DNA of 64,000 bases from Longibacter salinarum (lineage in GTDB: Bacteria > Bacteroidota > Rhodothermia > Rhodothermales > Salinibacteraceae): positions 310,001 to 374,000 of the forward strand of contig NZ_PDEQ01000002.1 in assembly GCF_002554795.1 (NCBI RefSeq), in the 5' to 3' direction. How positions within the stretch are numbered: the stretch's first letter is position 1; each line of letters starts with the position of its first letter. Positions 36,748-46,398 of this stretch are shown here, in pieces. A program made the translations under genes and the position numbers. The notes beneath the pieces were generated by a model that saw nothing but the letters and a program-made list of their open reading frames with translations, ran no database searches and was not told the origin of the DNA.

Positions 36748-37419
36748 CTACGCGTCCGCTCCGCCGAGGACAATGACGATCTCCCCTCTGACTTTTTCAT
36801 ACCCGGCAAAATACGAGTGCACCTCTCGTAGCGTTCCACGTTCAATTTCTTCGTAGGTCTTCGTCAACTCACGTGCAACGGCGACGGGGCGCTCTGGACC
36901 GCATTGTTCGATCAGATCGTCGAGGGTGCGGAGGAGGCGATGCGGCGATTCGTAGAAGACGACGGTACGAGGTTCGCTCGCGATGGTCTTGATTCGGGTC
37001 TGGCGCCCTTTCTTCTTTGGTAGAAAGCCTTCAAACACGAAGCGGTCGCAGGGCAGGGCACTTGCCGTCAGCGCGGGGACAAAGGCGGTGGGGCCGGGGA
37101 GAGCCTGGATGTCAACGCCGGCCCGGTGTGCCGCGCGGACGAGGAAAAAACCGGGATCCGATATGCCCGGTGCCCCGGCGTCGGTGATCAATGCGATCTG
37201 ATGACCGGCCCGCATTCGCTTCACCAACTGCGGGGCTTTCTCTCGTTCATTGTGGTCGTGGTACGATGTCGTTGGCGTATCGATGCCGTACTTCGAGAGG
37301 AACACACCGGAGGTGCGCGTATCTTCGCACGCAATCAGGTCGGACTCACGTAGTACCCGAATGGCTCGGATCGTGACGTCTTCTAGATTGCCAATGGGGG
37401 TGGGTACGAGGTAAAGCAC
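36748..37419 (-). CDS. rsmI: 16S rRNA (cytidine-1402 2'-O)-methyltransferase
   Basis: 223 residues from a GTG start. Family signatures: LYLVPTPIGNLEDVTIRA (2-19), ACEDTRTS, ALITDAGAPGISDPG (SAM site), LPGPTAFVPALTASALP and RTVVFYESPHRLLRTL. It lacks the C-terminal ~50 residues of E. coli RsmI, as many relatives do. It methylates the ribosomal decoding centre using SAM. It begins 36 bases after the LptF-like gene. Confidence 0.93.
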   Translation of the reverse strand: MLYLVPTPIGNLEDVTIRAIRVLRESDLIACEDTRTSGVFLSKYGIDTPTTSYHDHNEREKAPQLVKRMRAGHQIALITDAGAPGISDPGFFLVRAAHRAGVDIQALPGPTAFVPALTASALPCDRFVFEGFLPKKKGRQTRIKTIASEPRTVVFYESPHRLLRTLDDLIEQCGPERPVAVARELTKTYEEIERGTLREVHSYFAGYEKVRGEIVIVLGGADA

Positions 37420-37455
37420 CGGCAGGCGGAGAAAGGAGAAGGGAGAAACGCTGCG

Positions 37456-38913
37456 TCAGGAGCGTCCGACGAGGGACTTCAGCCACATCCACAGACGGCT
37501 TCGCAGGGGAGGCGTGGCGCGAAGGTCGAGGATCACATACATCACGAGCCACAATCCGACGACGATCATGATGGCGTTGGCGATCCACATACCAACCCAC
37601 GGTTCGAGCAGGCCACGGTCGGCGAGTTTCTCACCCTGGACGAGTGTGACCCAGTAGAACATGAAGATCCCCAGGGCGATGCCTCCGATCGTTGCCAGTC
37701 CGCCGCGTCGGATGCTGAGCCCGAGGGGGGCACCGATAAACATAAAAATGAGGCACGCGATCGCGATCGAAAACTTTTTGTAGATCTCGACACGATAGCG
37801 CTGAATACGTTTGGTCTTCCAGCCGAGCGTACGTGCTGCACTTCGTGCAACGGACTGAGCGGATCGCGCTTCCTGCAGCGCTTTACCAGCGACGGCATGC
37901 TGTTGCGACACGGCTAATCCGTGAAGGCCGGCGTACGGCGTCGGGACGGGAATCGTGTCGAGGGCCGAACCACCGCTCGTGGAGTCCGGATGGACCAGTT
38001 GGGGTAGGTCGTTGCGCGGCGATTCGGAATCAAGATGGACGTATCCGACGAGGTTGGACTGGAGGTCTACAAGTTGCGAGTCTCGCTCCACCTTCAAGGA
38101 GTCGACCACATCAATCATCGTTGCAGTCGGCATGGTGCGGTCAGATCGGCGACTGCCGTCGTCCGAACGCTGGAATACGAAGTCCGACAGGTCGAGGCGC
38201 AGCGAGTGACGCGCGAAGGAGAGGCGTTCGTACTTGGATGTTCGCCCCCCGGTACCCGGTCGAGGGCGATGCATCTCGCCGTCGTAGAGCAACAGTGTGA
38301 TGCTGGTGCCGTCGCGGCTCGGCTGAAGCCGTCCGTGTGCAGCCTTGATTACGGCCTGTTCGCTTCGCCCCTCCGTGTAGTCGTAGATCGTGATGTTGTA
38401 CAGCTTATTCGTACCCTCGGGACGGTCGCCAATCAGAATGCTGTAGTCGTCGACTCCGTTGTAGAAGACGCCGGGTTGAAGGTCGAATCCAGGACGTTTT
38501 GTACGAATGTCCTTCCACAGCACGCTCGCCCGATGATTGGCCTCCGGTAGCATCACGTTGTTGAAATACATCATCCCGCCCGTCACGAGCAGTCCGACGA
38601 CGAGGGTAGGCCAGACGAGTTGAGCGAACGAGATGCCCGTACTCTTGATGACGGCATAGTACTGCGATTCAGCCAGTCCGCCAAACGTCATGAGTGCTGC
38701 CAGAAGAACCGACATCGGCACCGCCAGCACGACCATGTACGCGAGGTTGTAGACGATCAACTCAAGGATGACCGTCATCGGTATGCCCTTCCCGGCGATC
38801 TCTGGTAGCCAGCGAATCAGGAATTGCATGACCAACAGGAACATGAGCGTGCCCAGCCAGCCCAGGAACGGGCCCGGCAGGCGGCGCAGAATGATCCAGT
38901 GTAGGCGCTTCAC
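37456..38913 (-). CDS. LptF/LptG family permease of lipopolysaccharide export
   Basis: 485 residues from a GTG start. Three helices at the N-terminus (about 12-30, 48-75, 98-120) and three at the C-terminus (about 385-475) flank a large periplasmic jellyroll-like region, as in YjgP/YjgQ. The block VPMSVLLAALMTFGGLAESQYYAVIKSTGIS (coupling region) and FIGAPLGLSIRRGG are typical. The periplasmic part is ~100 residues longer than in E. coli LptF/G (~360 total), with an insertion near 240-330 containing DSTSGGSALDTIPVPTPYAG. Only one such gene is seen here, so F versus G cannot be decided. It heads the four-gene operon. Confidence 0.9.
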   Translation of the reverse strand: MKRLHWIILRRLPGPFLGWLGTLMFLLVMQFLIRWLPEIAGKGIPMTVILELIVYNLAYMVVLAVPMSVLLAALMTFGGLAESQYYAVIKSTGISFAQLVWPTLVVGLLVTGGMMYFNNVMLPEANHRASVLWKDIRTKRPGFDLQPGVFYNGVDDYSILIGDRPEGTNKLYNITIYDYTEGRSEQAVIKAAHGRLQPSRDGTSITLLLYDGEMHRPRPGTGGRTSKYERLSFARHSLRLDLSDFVFQRSDDGSRRSDRTMPTATMIDVVDSLKVERDSQLVDLQSNLVGYVHLDSESPRNDLPQLVHPDSTSGGSALDTIPVPTPYAGLHGLAVSQQHAVAGKALQEARSAQSVARSAARTLGWKTKRIQRYRVEIYKKFSIAIACLIFMFIGAPLGLSIRRGGLATIGGIALGIFMFYWVTLVQGEKLADRGLLEPWVGMWIANAIMIVVGLWLVMYVILDLRATPPLRSRLWMWLKSLVGRS

Positions 38914-39080
38914 AGGTACGGGTGCGACGAGGAACGTGACAACAGCATAACGTCAACCTTTAACTCCGCGTGCTGTTCGCAGGGAAAGAAACTCGCCCGC
39001 CCGGCATCGGAGGACACCCATTCAACATGATTCTAGTAGGTCCATACGGCACCGATCGGGTACGACATGAACGTTCACGT

Positions 39081-40283
39081 CTACCGTACATCGTCTACAA
39101 GCGTGATCTGCAGACCGTCGCGAACGAACTCGTGGTAGGCTTCCGGGACCGCATCTTTTGAGACGGAGTGCATCTGCATTTCTCGGCGCTTCGGGTAGGT
39201 CTTCCGAAGGCGGCTAAAGTACGCGCCACGCTCATCTGGTGGCACATCCAGGACCTTCTGAAGTCGGTGATGGTCGGCTGCGACATCGCATGCTTGCCGG
39301 GCGAGGGCGTCGAGGTACTCCGTTCGTGGCAGACGCGCGTCGGGCGGGGAAAGGCGAAGAGCCCCCAGACGGGCCGGTGCCAGAGCCGCGTCCGGCGACC
39401 ATGCAGGCTCGATGTCGAGAAACTCGCAGAAGGCGTGGTAAAGCATCGAAGTGCCGCGGACCTTCCCGTCAAACGCGTAGCCCGCCACGTGCGGTGTGGA
39501 TAGATCGACGTGGCGAAGCAACTCCGCGTCTGGGGTGGGCTCATTCTCCCAGACGTCGAGGGCTGTGGCCGTCACGTTGGCCCTCGGGGCACGAAGGCAG
39601 CTCGATAGGGCCTGGTTGTCAATGACTGCCCCGCGTGACGTATTGATCAGCCACGTCTCTTTCTGAAGTTGTCCAATCCGATCGCCGTTGAACAGGTGGT
39701 GCGTTGGATGCGGACCGTGTGTCGTCAGCGGCGTATGGAGTGAAATGAGATTTGCCTTTTCGAGCACGTGATCGAGCGATACATAGGGGTGGTCTTCTCC
39801 TCGTTTGTCTGCCTCTTCTGCGAGCGGTGGATCATTCTGCAGGACGTTTGCGCCCAGTGCTCGCAGCCGTGCCGCTACACGAGAGCCGGTGTTGCCGCAT
39901 CCAATGATTCCGGCTGTACGGTCGGCGAGAGACGTGTCAGTCTTAAGCGCCAGATGGAGAGCAATGGCGACCACGTAGTCCGCTACGGAGTCGGCGTTGG
40001 AGGCCGGTGCATGTGCGAACGCGATGCCTTCATTTTGTAGCCATTCCTGATCGATATGGTCGGTTCCGATCGTTGCAGAGCCCACGAACCGGACCGGGGT
40101 CCCTGACAACAGCTCGGGGCCGACGGTGGTGACGCTGCGAACGAAGAGGGCATCGATGTCCATCAAATCAGCTCGCTCGATTGCCCGGCCCGGTAGGGTT
40201 TGTACCGTTCCAAGTGAGCCAAAAGCTTCTGAGGCGAGGGGAATATTCTCATCCGCAAGTACAGAAAGCGACAGGGTGGGCAT
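39081..40283 (-). CDS. pdxB: Erythronate-4-phosphate dehydrogenase
   Basis: 400 residues from the ATG at 40283. The D-2-hydroxyacid dehydrogenase layout is clear: LADENIPLASEAFGSLG at the start as in PdxB, IGTDHIDQEWL, the NAD motif GIIGCGNTGSRVAARLRALG (~130-150) and INTSRGAVIDNQAL, plus HVAGYAFDGKVRGTSML. A C-terminal dimerisation domain of the PdxB type follows (~290-400). It oxidises 4-phosphoerythronate in the DXP-dependent route to pyridoxal phosphate; pdxJ of the same pathway is 6 kb away. Confidence 0.9.
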   Translation of the reverse strand: MPTLSLSVLADENIPLASEAFGSLGTVQTLPGRAIERADLMDIDALFVRSVTTVGPELLSGTPVRFVGSATIGTDHIDQEWLQNEGIAFAHAPASNADSVADYVVAIALHLALKTDTSLADRTAGIIGCGNTGSRVAARLRALGANVLQNDPPLAEEADKRGEDHPYVSLDHVLEKANLISLHTPLTTHGPHPTHHLFNGDRIGQLQKETWLINTSRGAVIDNQALSSCLRAPRANVTATALDVWENEPTPDAELLRHVDLSTPHVAGYAFDGKVRGTSMLYHAFCEFLDIEPAWSPDAALAPARLGALRLSPPDARLPRTEYLDALARQACDVAADHHRLQKVLDVPPDERGAYFSRLRKTYPKRREMQMHSVSKDAVPEAYHEFVRDGLQITLVDDVR

Positions 40284-40609
40284 AAGCACAGGTGTACGGA
40301 GGAAGCGCTTTTTCCAATTTATAAGATTGACCAGACCATAATAGATCCACTGATAGGGTCGTAAACATTTTAAAGACGGAAGGAACCAGGCGTCAAGAGA
40401 TAGGGAAGGTCGTGTCAAGATCCCTCGCGCTGGACCCACAAGGCAAATCAATACAACGAGTTACATAAAATCCGATTCGGAAACCTGCTTATGCAGCACT
40501 CGTTGATCGCTCCGAACTTGGAAAAGGGGCACAAGCGCTAAGTCCTTATTTTCCAATCCCATACGGCGTAATTTGCAGTGTCGGGCGTCGTTCGCAGCTT
40601 GTATAACAA
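40284..40609. promoter_or_regulatory. Divergent control region between pdxB and the hydrolase gene
   Basis: This 326-base AT-richer spacer must hold the promoters of two divergent genes. A candidate for pdxB on the minus strand is TTTACG (40360-40365) and TATTAT (40338-40343) with 16 bases between. No convincing plus-strand promoter was found. Confidence 0.4.
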
Positions 40610-41323
40610 ATGGGCAACCGCATGAGCTACCGCGCTATTTTCTTCGGTCTGAGTATCGTCTTGGTCTTCTCGGCCGCCAAAGTGTCGACGTTGACCTTCG
40701 GCGAATCAGGCAGGTCTTCGTCTCTCTATGCTGCTTCCTGGGCAGCCGCTTTTACGCCGGCTCCCTCGCATGGACCACGTACCATTACGGCAGCAGATAC
40801 GACGGGAGAGGCGTATGAACTTTTGAGCGCGATTTACGGCTACTCACAGCACACGTCTGGACAGAGTGCGTCGCTTCCGTCCATCGATAACGCCACGCTG
40901 TGGCTGGCCCGCTGCATCTACTCCGAGACCAAGATTCCGCACGAGCAAGAACTCGTCGCGTGGGTTGTTCGGAATCGGGTTGAGACAGAATACCGGGGAC
41001 GGTCGGACTACAAGGATGTCGTGCTCGACCCGTACCAGTTCAGTGCGTTCAATCCCAACTCGCAGAAACGCTCGTTCTACATGAATCTGACACCGGAGAC
41101 GCAGCTTCCGGGCTGGCAACGAGCGCTCACAATTGCGCACTACGTTCGACGTGCGGACCCAGCGTATCGGCCGTTCTCGATCAAAACCAGGCACTTCTTC
41201 AGCGAGATCTCAATGCCGAACAACCAGTTCCCGTACTGGGTGCAGCAGCGTGAGCACGTCTCTCCCGGTTGGAATTACACGGTGGACTCCCGCCGCTTCC
41301 GGTTCTATGAGAAGATATCCTGA
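40610..41323 (+). CDS. SleB/CwlJ-type cell wall hydrolase
   Basis: 237 residues. A signal peptide or anchor occupies ~10-30. The catalytic-domain signature starts near 95: LWLARCIYSETKIPHEQELVAWVVRNRVETEYRG, with Glu in the YSE position usual for Hydrolase_2/SleB lytic enzymes, then VVLDPYQFSAFNP. It probably cleaves peptidoglycan in the periplasm. Starts are possible at 40610 or at the ATG at 40622. A good terminator follows. The family was first defined in spore germination, but homologs are frequent in non-spore-formers. Confidence 0.8.
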   Translation: MGNRMSYRAIFFGLSIVLVFSAAKVSTLTFGESGRSSSLYAASWAAAFTPAPSHGPRTITAADTTGEAYELLSAIYGYSQHTSGQSASLPSIDNATLWLARCIYSETKIPHEQELVAWVVRNRVETEYRGRSDYKDVVLDPYQFSAFNPNSQKRSFYMNLTPETQLPGWQRALTIAHYVRRADPAYRPFSIKTRHFFSEISMPNNQFPYWVQQREHVSPGWNYTVDSRRFRFYEKIS

Positions 41324-41356
41324 GCGGACGGATCTCTACATTCTTTGATGTCCAGG

Positions 41357-41393
41357 CGCCGGAGCTCCAGTACTGCTGGAGTCCGGCGTTTTC
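41357..41393 (+). terminator. Intrinsic terminator of the hydrolase gene
   Basis: CGCCGGA/TCCGGCG and CTCCAG/CTGGAG stack with one bulged G around TACTG, followed by TTTTC. It lies 33 bases after the stop. Confidence 0.85.
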
Positions 41394-41579
41394 GTGTATA
41401 CCAGCAAGGAGGGCTTTTCTGTGATCCTGAAAACCGCACTTTCGTATGTCTGATCGGTGGATGCGTACGGGCATGCGACCGGCGATGGAGACGACGGAGC
41501 TTCTGGCTGCCCGCCGTAGTGATTGGGCGGCAGGGGAGACGACGAGGTCCGATGTCGCGATTTCAGCATGTCGCAAAAG

Positions 41580-41620
41580 AAAAGAGGTGCACGGACGATG
41601 ATGGTCCATGCACCTCTTTT
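41580..41620 (-). terminator. Intrinsic terminator of the small barrel gene
   Basis: AAAAGAGGTGCA pairs with TGCACCTCTTTT, with an inner GGAC/GTCC stem. On the minus strand the stem ends in a T-run, 36 bases past the stop of the barrel gene. Confidence 0.85.
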
Positions 41621-41655
41621 GCAATTCTCTCTGTCACGAGAGGTCACTTCCTTCG

Positions 41656-42297
41656 CTAGAATATGACGTTGAGTCGCAGGCTGAATGCGCTGAACTTCGG
41701 ACTTTCGGAAACTTCGACAGCATCCGTGTCCACGTACTCCGAAATTCCAAATTCGTACCGCAGTTCGGGTTGCAGTTTGAACGGAACGGCAGGGAGGTTC
41801 AGCTGCACACCAGCACCCACGTTCGCAGACAGGGACATGTCCTCCGTGAAGTCGTCGAAGTCATCACCGTTACCGAAGCCGTCCACGTTCGACCGCGGGA
41901 TGGTTAGCATCGGGCCGGCAAGGACATATGGCGTAATGACCGGCGTGACCAGCAGGTTGAGTCGTACGTCGACCGGAACCTCAAATGTGCTAATATCAAT
42001 CGTTCCGGCTGCGCCACCCCCTGTCGTGTTTCCGAATTCGTAAGTACCGACCTTTCGGTAAAAGAAGCCCGGGCGGATGTTCACGGGACCGAACCCAGCG
42101 TCGTACACCACACCGATGTGGTAACCGGTGGAATTTTCGAAGTTTGCGTCCGCGCTGCTTGTGCTGATGTCGTCAGACGATTCAAAGTTGAGGCCTCCGG
42201 CAATCCCGAGTTGGGCATGAGCCGGCGAAGCTCCCACGAGAACGATGATGGCGAGAGCGAGGGCAGAAGTAGCAAAGCGTTTGAGCATTGCGCGCAT
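41656..42297 (-). CDS. Small outer-membrane beta-barrel protein
   Basis: 213 residues. The signal peptide is 1-28 (ASPAHAQ). About eight amphipathic strands follow, with a Gly/Asn/Asp-rich middle loop (NVDGFGNGDDFDDF), and it ends in an aromatic strand (FSLRLNVIF, C-terminal Phe), the outer-membrane insertion signal. It resembles the PorT/OmpW-like eight-stranded barrel group of Bacteroidota. Function unknown. It has its own terminator and faces bshA divergently. Confidence 0.8.
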   Translation of the reverse strand: MRAMLKRFATSALALAIIVLVGASPAHAQLGIAGGLNFESSDDISTSSADANFENSTGYHIGVVYDAGFGPVNIRPGFFYRKVGTYEFGNTTGGGAAGTIDISTFEVPVDVRLNLLVTPVITPYVLAGPMLTIPRSNVDGFGNGDDFDDFTEDMSLSANVGAGVQLNLPAVPFKLQPELRYEFGISEYVDTDAVEVSESPKFSAFSLRLNVIF

Positions 42298-42652
42298 GAA
42301 CCGGTAGAGGGCTATGGAAACGATTGTGAGCGTAGAATCGAAGCTGGGTCGGCGTGAGCCCGTATCATTGGCTCGACCGTCGAGACAACAGACCTTCAGA
42401 TTCCAATTCGTACACTACGAGCCGCAGGTACGGTGTCCAAAGTCACAAGCGGATTATTACATTCTTCCGACGATATGTGCGCTAACGCGGGTGGACGTGA
42501 CTGCGGAACGCGATGTGGCGATTATTAGAAATTACGGTCCCGTGACGGCTATGTCGGTCTTCGACGCCGGAGTCCATGCGGTCTCCGCAACCTGCCATTA
42601 GGTCGTGAGTTGGTTCTGCATCCAATCGATTGGCTTTACGTCTACGCATCCG
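42298..42652. other. Divergent spacer before bshA
   Basis: 355 bases between divergent genes. No coding frame is plausible. Promoters for both genes are expected here, but no clear boxes were found. Confidence 0.4.
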
Positions 42653-43801
42653 ATGAAAATAGGTATCACCTGTTATCCCACGTACGGCGGAAGTGGCGTC
42701 GTGGCGACCGAACTTGGTAAGGCGCTTGCAAATCGCGGTCACGAGATCCACTTCATTTCGTCATCGATGCCCTTCCGGCTCTCTCACATTGCCGGAAACA
42801 TCTTTTTCCACGAGGTGAATGTTCAGTCGTATCCGCTCTTCGAGTATCCCCCGTACACGCTCTCGCTGACGAGCAAAATGGTGGATATCGCGAAGCACGC
42901 GGGTCTCGACCTCATGCACGTGCACTACGCCATTCCTCATGCCACCAGCGCCGTGATGGCGCGGCAGATACTCGCGACGGAAGGGGTGCACATGCCGGTC
43001 GTCACGACCCTCCACGGCACCGATATTACGCTCATTGGGCAAGACCCTTCGTTCGCGCCGGTCGTCACGTGGTCAATCAATGAGTCTGATGGCGTCACCG
43101 CCGTGTCCAACTATCTGCGGCAGGAGACCTACGACCATTTCGACATCGATAACGGGATCGAGGTCATTCCCAATTTTATCGATACGGAGCGTTTTTTCCG
43201 GCAAAACAAAGAGCACTTCAAGCAGGCGCTTTGTCCGAACGGGGAGAAGGTCATCGCGCACGTGTCGAACTTTCGGCCAGTCAAGAACGCGCAGCAGGTC
43301 GTGGAAATCTTTCATCGGCTTCGCGAGGACGACCTACCGGTCAAGCTCCTGCTCGTGGGCGATGGTCCTGATCGCGTTCCATCCGAACGCAAGGCCCGCG
43401 ACCTCGGGGTTTATGACGATATCCGCTTTCTCGGAAAGCAGGATCCCGTGGAGGAAATCCTGTCGATTGCCGATGTCTTTCTGATGCCGAGTGGCTCTGA
43501 GACATTCGGTCTGGCTGCGCTCGAAGCAATGGCTTGTGACGTTCCCGTGGTGGCGAGCAACGTCGGTGGGCTTCCAGAACTCGTCGAGGATGGCGAAACG
43601 GGCTTCCTCTGTGAATTGGACGACATCGACGCGTTCGAAGAGGCGTGTCGCCGCCTGCTGGTCGACGAGGATCTTCACACGCGGATGTCAGACGCGGCTC
43701 GCTCGCGAGCGGAGGACACGTTCGACATCCGGCAGATCGTTCCGCACTACGAGCGCTACTACGAGAAGGTGCGAGAGAACCTGCTGGAATCGGTGGGATA
43801 G
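42653..43801 (+). CDS. bshA: N-acetyl-alpha-D-glucosaminyl L-malate synthase
   Basis: 382 residues from the ATG at 42653. GT4 glycosyltransferase with BshA features: MKIGITCYPTYGGSGVVATELG at the N-terminus, DLMHVHYAIPHA, TTLHGTDITLIG, and the sugar-nucleotide motif SGSETFGLAALEAMACDVPVVAS (about 280-302) with NVGGLPEL. It joins GlcNAc to malate as the first step of bacillithiol synthesis, so the cell probably uses this low-molecular-weight thiol. It stands alone, without bshB or bshC nearby. Confidence 0.93.
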   Translation: MKIGITCYPTYGGSGVVATELGKALANRGHEIHFISSSMPFRLSHIAGNIFFHEVNVQSYPLFEYPPYTLSLTSKMVDIAKHAGLDLMHVHYAIPHATSAVMARQILATEGVHMPVVTTLHGTDITLIGQDPSFAPVVTWSINESDGVTAVSNYLRQETYDHFDIDNGIEVIPNFIDTERFFRQNKEHFKQALCPNGEKVIAHVSNFRPVKNAQQVVEIFHRLREDDLPVKLLLVGDGPDRVPSERKARDLGVYDDIRFLGKQDPVEEILSIADVFLMPSGSETFGLAALEAMACDVPVVASNVGGLPELVEDGETGFLCELDDIDAFEEACRRLLVDEDLHTRMSDAARSRAEDTFDIRQIVPHYERYYEKVRENLLESVG

Positions 43802-43898
43802 GCCGGAAGGGCTGCCCATGTATCGTTGGGTGTAGCACCACGAAAGGAAGGGAGCGCGCCGATGCCTTCCGAATGTCCTCACGCCTGCTGACCAGATC

Positions 43899-44540
43899 CT
43901 AGATGTCGTTTAGAAACGGGTTTTGTCGGCGCTCCCGTGCCACCGTGGTTTTCGGTCCGTGGCCTGGGTAGATCGTGAATGCGTCCCCGAGCGGCAGAAT
44001 CTTGTCCCGGATTGATGCCATGAGTTGCGGCATCGACGTTTGCGGCAATCCCTCCGTGCGTCCGATCGAATCCTGAAACAGAACGTCGCCGGTCACGGCC
44101 TGATCGCTGTCGCGGTCGACGAAGCAGATCGAGTCCGGTGAGTGCCCGGGCGTGTGGAGTACGTCCAGCGTTACGGTCCCGAATGAAATCGTGTCTCCTT
44201 CCTCCAGGAACGTATCCGGCACCGACGGTGGGTCCACCTCGACACCGAATGCCTTCGCCTGATCCACGGACCGCTCGATAAACGGGATTGAGGCCTCGTG
44301 CATCTTGAACTCGTCGTCGTATCTCGCCTCGAAGAACGCACAGCCGAAGATGTGATCGATGTGCGCGTGCGTCAGAAGCAGATGTTTTACCGTCAAATCA
44401 TTGGACTCGAGAAACTGCGTGACCTCGTCTTTTTCCTCGGCGGATGCACAACTCGGATCGATGACAACGGCTTCGCCTGCATCATAGCAGACGTAGCAAT
44501 TCGTCATGAACGGGTTGTAAGTAAACGACTGGACCTTCAT
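43899..44540 (-). CDS. MBL-fold metallohydrolase, glyoxalase II-like
   Basis: 213 residues. The zinc motif THAHIDH is at 57-63, followed by HTPGHSPDS, TGDVLF (bridging Asp) and YPGHGPKTT near the C-terminus. This is the short glyoxalase II-like/YcbL group (~210 residues), without the longer C-terminal domain of classical glyoxalase II. Substrate is likely a thioester; with bshA next door, a bacillithiol thioester is an attractive guess but unproven. The two genes converge. Confidence 0.88.
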   Translation of the reverse strand: MKVQSFTYNPFMTNCYVCYDAGEAVVIDPSCASAEEKDEVTQFLESNDLTVKHLLLTHAHIDHIFGCAFFEARYDDEFKMHEASIPFIERSVDQAKAFGVEVDPPSVPDTFLEEGDTISFGTVTLDVLHTPGHSPDSICFVDRDSDQAVTGDVLFQDSIGRTEGLPQTSMPQLMASIRDKILPLGDAFTIYPGHGPKTTVARERRQNPFLNDI

Positions 44541-44769
44541 GAGGCGAGGCGTGAAGTGAATGTAGGGAGGGGCTGACGTGCGGCGTGTGCACGGAAGAAA
44601 TCTCTACGAGTCTGCAAGATGAACGTTCGCCGGTGTCGTCCGTGCCAATTACATAACGGTGACATAGAAGACGGTGAGTCGGGGGAGACTGGCGTAATCG
44701 TGGTATGGAGGATACCGTCCCGTTGCAGAACGCACTCTTCCGACCCCGCTATCACGGTCGTATTCAACG

Positions 44770-45105
44770 ATGACGAACCCCCCACCGAAGAAGTCGGATC
44801 GGAGTATTCATTTCCACAACAGCTTCGATGCCCGTCCGCGAGAGCGAGCGCTCATTCGCGACGCGATCTCCTGCTGCGCCCCAGAGCTTTCGGAAACGCT
44901 GTCGCCAGAGTGGATTGTTGTCCGGGAAGTTGTGGCGGACGAACCGCTGTACCTCGTCCACTACCGCACGACGCGAACGACGATCACGGCCACATCTGCG
45001 GAAGAACTCGCTGAGCAGATTCGCGATGGCGTGTTTGACGACATCGGCGAGCAGGATGGGGCGCCTCCGTCTGCCCTCGAGTCCTCTAGGGTGCCGGGAG
45101 AGTGA
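44770..45105 (+). CDS. Small unknown protein
   Basis: 111 residues. The sequence has natural composition: a basic N-terminus, an alternating strand pattern (EWIVVREVVADEPLYLVHYR) and an acidic helix (TSAEELAEQIRDGVFDDIG). No signal peptide or membrane segment. It could be a small cytoplasmic regulator, but no family is recognised. Overlapping frames on either strand look less protein-like. Confidence 0.55.
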   Translation: MTNPPPKKSDRSIHFHNSFDARPRERALIRDAISCCAPELSETLSPEWIVVREVVADEPLYLVHYRTTRTTITATSAEELAEQIRDGVFDDIGEQDGAPPSALESSRVPGE

Positions 45106-45364
45106 CCCTTCTCGCCAGGTTCGAAGTGGGTGATCCATGTGCTCGGATCTGTACGTTTTCTCGGCCGGCTCATTTGAAAAAGCATTACGAGAATCACCGT
45201 CGTGTGGCGACCGTCCTGTCGATGTCGTCCAGGTAGAGAATCGTGTATCCGAACGTCATGGTCGTGTCCGTCGGAGAGGATGAGTGCGCTCGATTCCACC
45301 GAGTGGCGGGGAACCGAGCGGCGGCCGCTTCACCCGTCGAGTATCGGGTGTCGGGCGTCCGCGT

Positions 45365-46276
45365 CTAGCCGCGATAGCCGTACGACTTCAGGTAAGATTC
45401 CTGGTCGCGCCAGTCTTTCCTGACCTTCACGTGGAGCTGCAGATAGACGTCCGACTGAACGAACTGCTCGATGTCCTTCCGCGCGGACATGCCGAGCCGT
45501 TTCAGTGCGCGGCCGCCCTTTCCGATCAGGATGCCCTTGTGCGACTTCCGGTTGACGACGATTTCCGCATCGATGAAATCCTTTTCGTTCGTGCGCTCCT
45601 CGTACTCGACGATGTTGACCTGCACGGAGTATGGGATTTCCTCATGGTATTGCTGAAAGACCTTCTCCCGAATGATCTCTGCGACGAAGAAGCGCTCTGG
45701 ATGCTCACTGACCATTTCCTTCGGGTAGAAGGGCGGTCCTTCCGGAAGGCGATCGACGATCAGGTCGAGTAGCGTATCCACGTTCGTGCCCTTGACGGCC
45801 GAGGTGGGAACGATCTCGTCGAATCCTCGAAGCTCCATGTACGACTCCACGAGCGGGAGCGCCTGCTCATTGGGAATCAAATCCATTTTCGTGAGCACGA
45901 GAAACGCTGGCCGGTCCCCGGCCTGTTTCAGGCTGAAGGTATCCGGCGTCCCCTTCGTTGCGTCGTGGAGGAAGAGGAGCAGGTCAGCGTCACGGACTGC
46001 ATCTTCCACCTGCCCCATCATCGCCTTGTGGAGACGGTACTGGGGCTTGATGATCCCGGGCGTGTCCAGAAAGATCACCTGATGATCTTCGCGGGAGTGG
46101 ATCCCAATGACGCGGTTACGGGTCGTCTGTGGCTTCCGCGTGACGATCGACAGCTTTTGCCCGACCATCGCGTTCATCAGCGTGGACTTGCCGACGTTCG
46201 GCTTACCGATCAGGGCGACATAGCCGCTTTTGTGTCCGTCGGGAAGGTCTTCGAAAAATGGAGAAGGGGCGTCCAT
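45365..46276 (-). CDS. era: Ribosome-assembly GTPase Era
   Basis: 303 residues from the ATG at 46276; a TTG three codons upstream is unlikely. GTPase motifs: G1 GKPNVGKST, G2 region PQTTRNR, G3 DTPGI and G4 TKMD. The C-terminal KH domain ends with IDAEIVVNRKSHKGILIGKGG and VKVRKDWRDQESYLKSYGY, characteristic of Era. It binds 16S rRNA near the 3' end, the same region matured by YbeY and modified by RsmI/RsmD elsewhere in the window. The first ~20 residues are a short nonconserved extension. Confidence 0.96.
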   Translation of the reverse strand: MDAPSPFFEDLPDGHKSGYVALIGKPNVGKSTLMNAMVGQKLSIVTRKPQTTRNRVIGIHSREDHQVIFLDTPGIIKPQYRLHKAMMGQVEDAVRDADLLLFLHDATKGTPDTFSLKQAGDRPAFLVLTKMDLIPNEQALPLVESYMELRGFDEIVPTSAVKGTNVDTLLDLIVDRLPEGPPFYPKEMVSEHPERFFVAEIIREKVFQQYHEEIPYSVQVNIVEYEERTNEKDFIDAEIVVNRKSHKGILIGKGGRALKRLGMSARKDIEQFVQSDVYLQLHVKVRKDWRDQESYLKSYGYRG

Positions 46277-46398
46277 GCTCTGCAAAGTCGGGTCGAGGTG
46301 AAAATACGTGTCGCGGTTGAACCTGGAGGCAGATGCAGATGCATCTCTCCGGTCGGAGCGAAAAGGTGGTCAGCGTTTGTGTGGGTTAGCGTCGCGAA

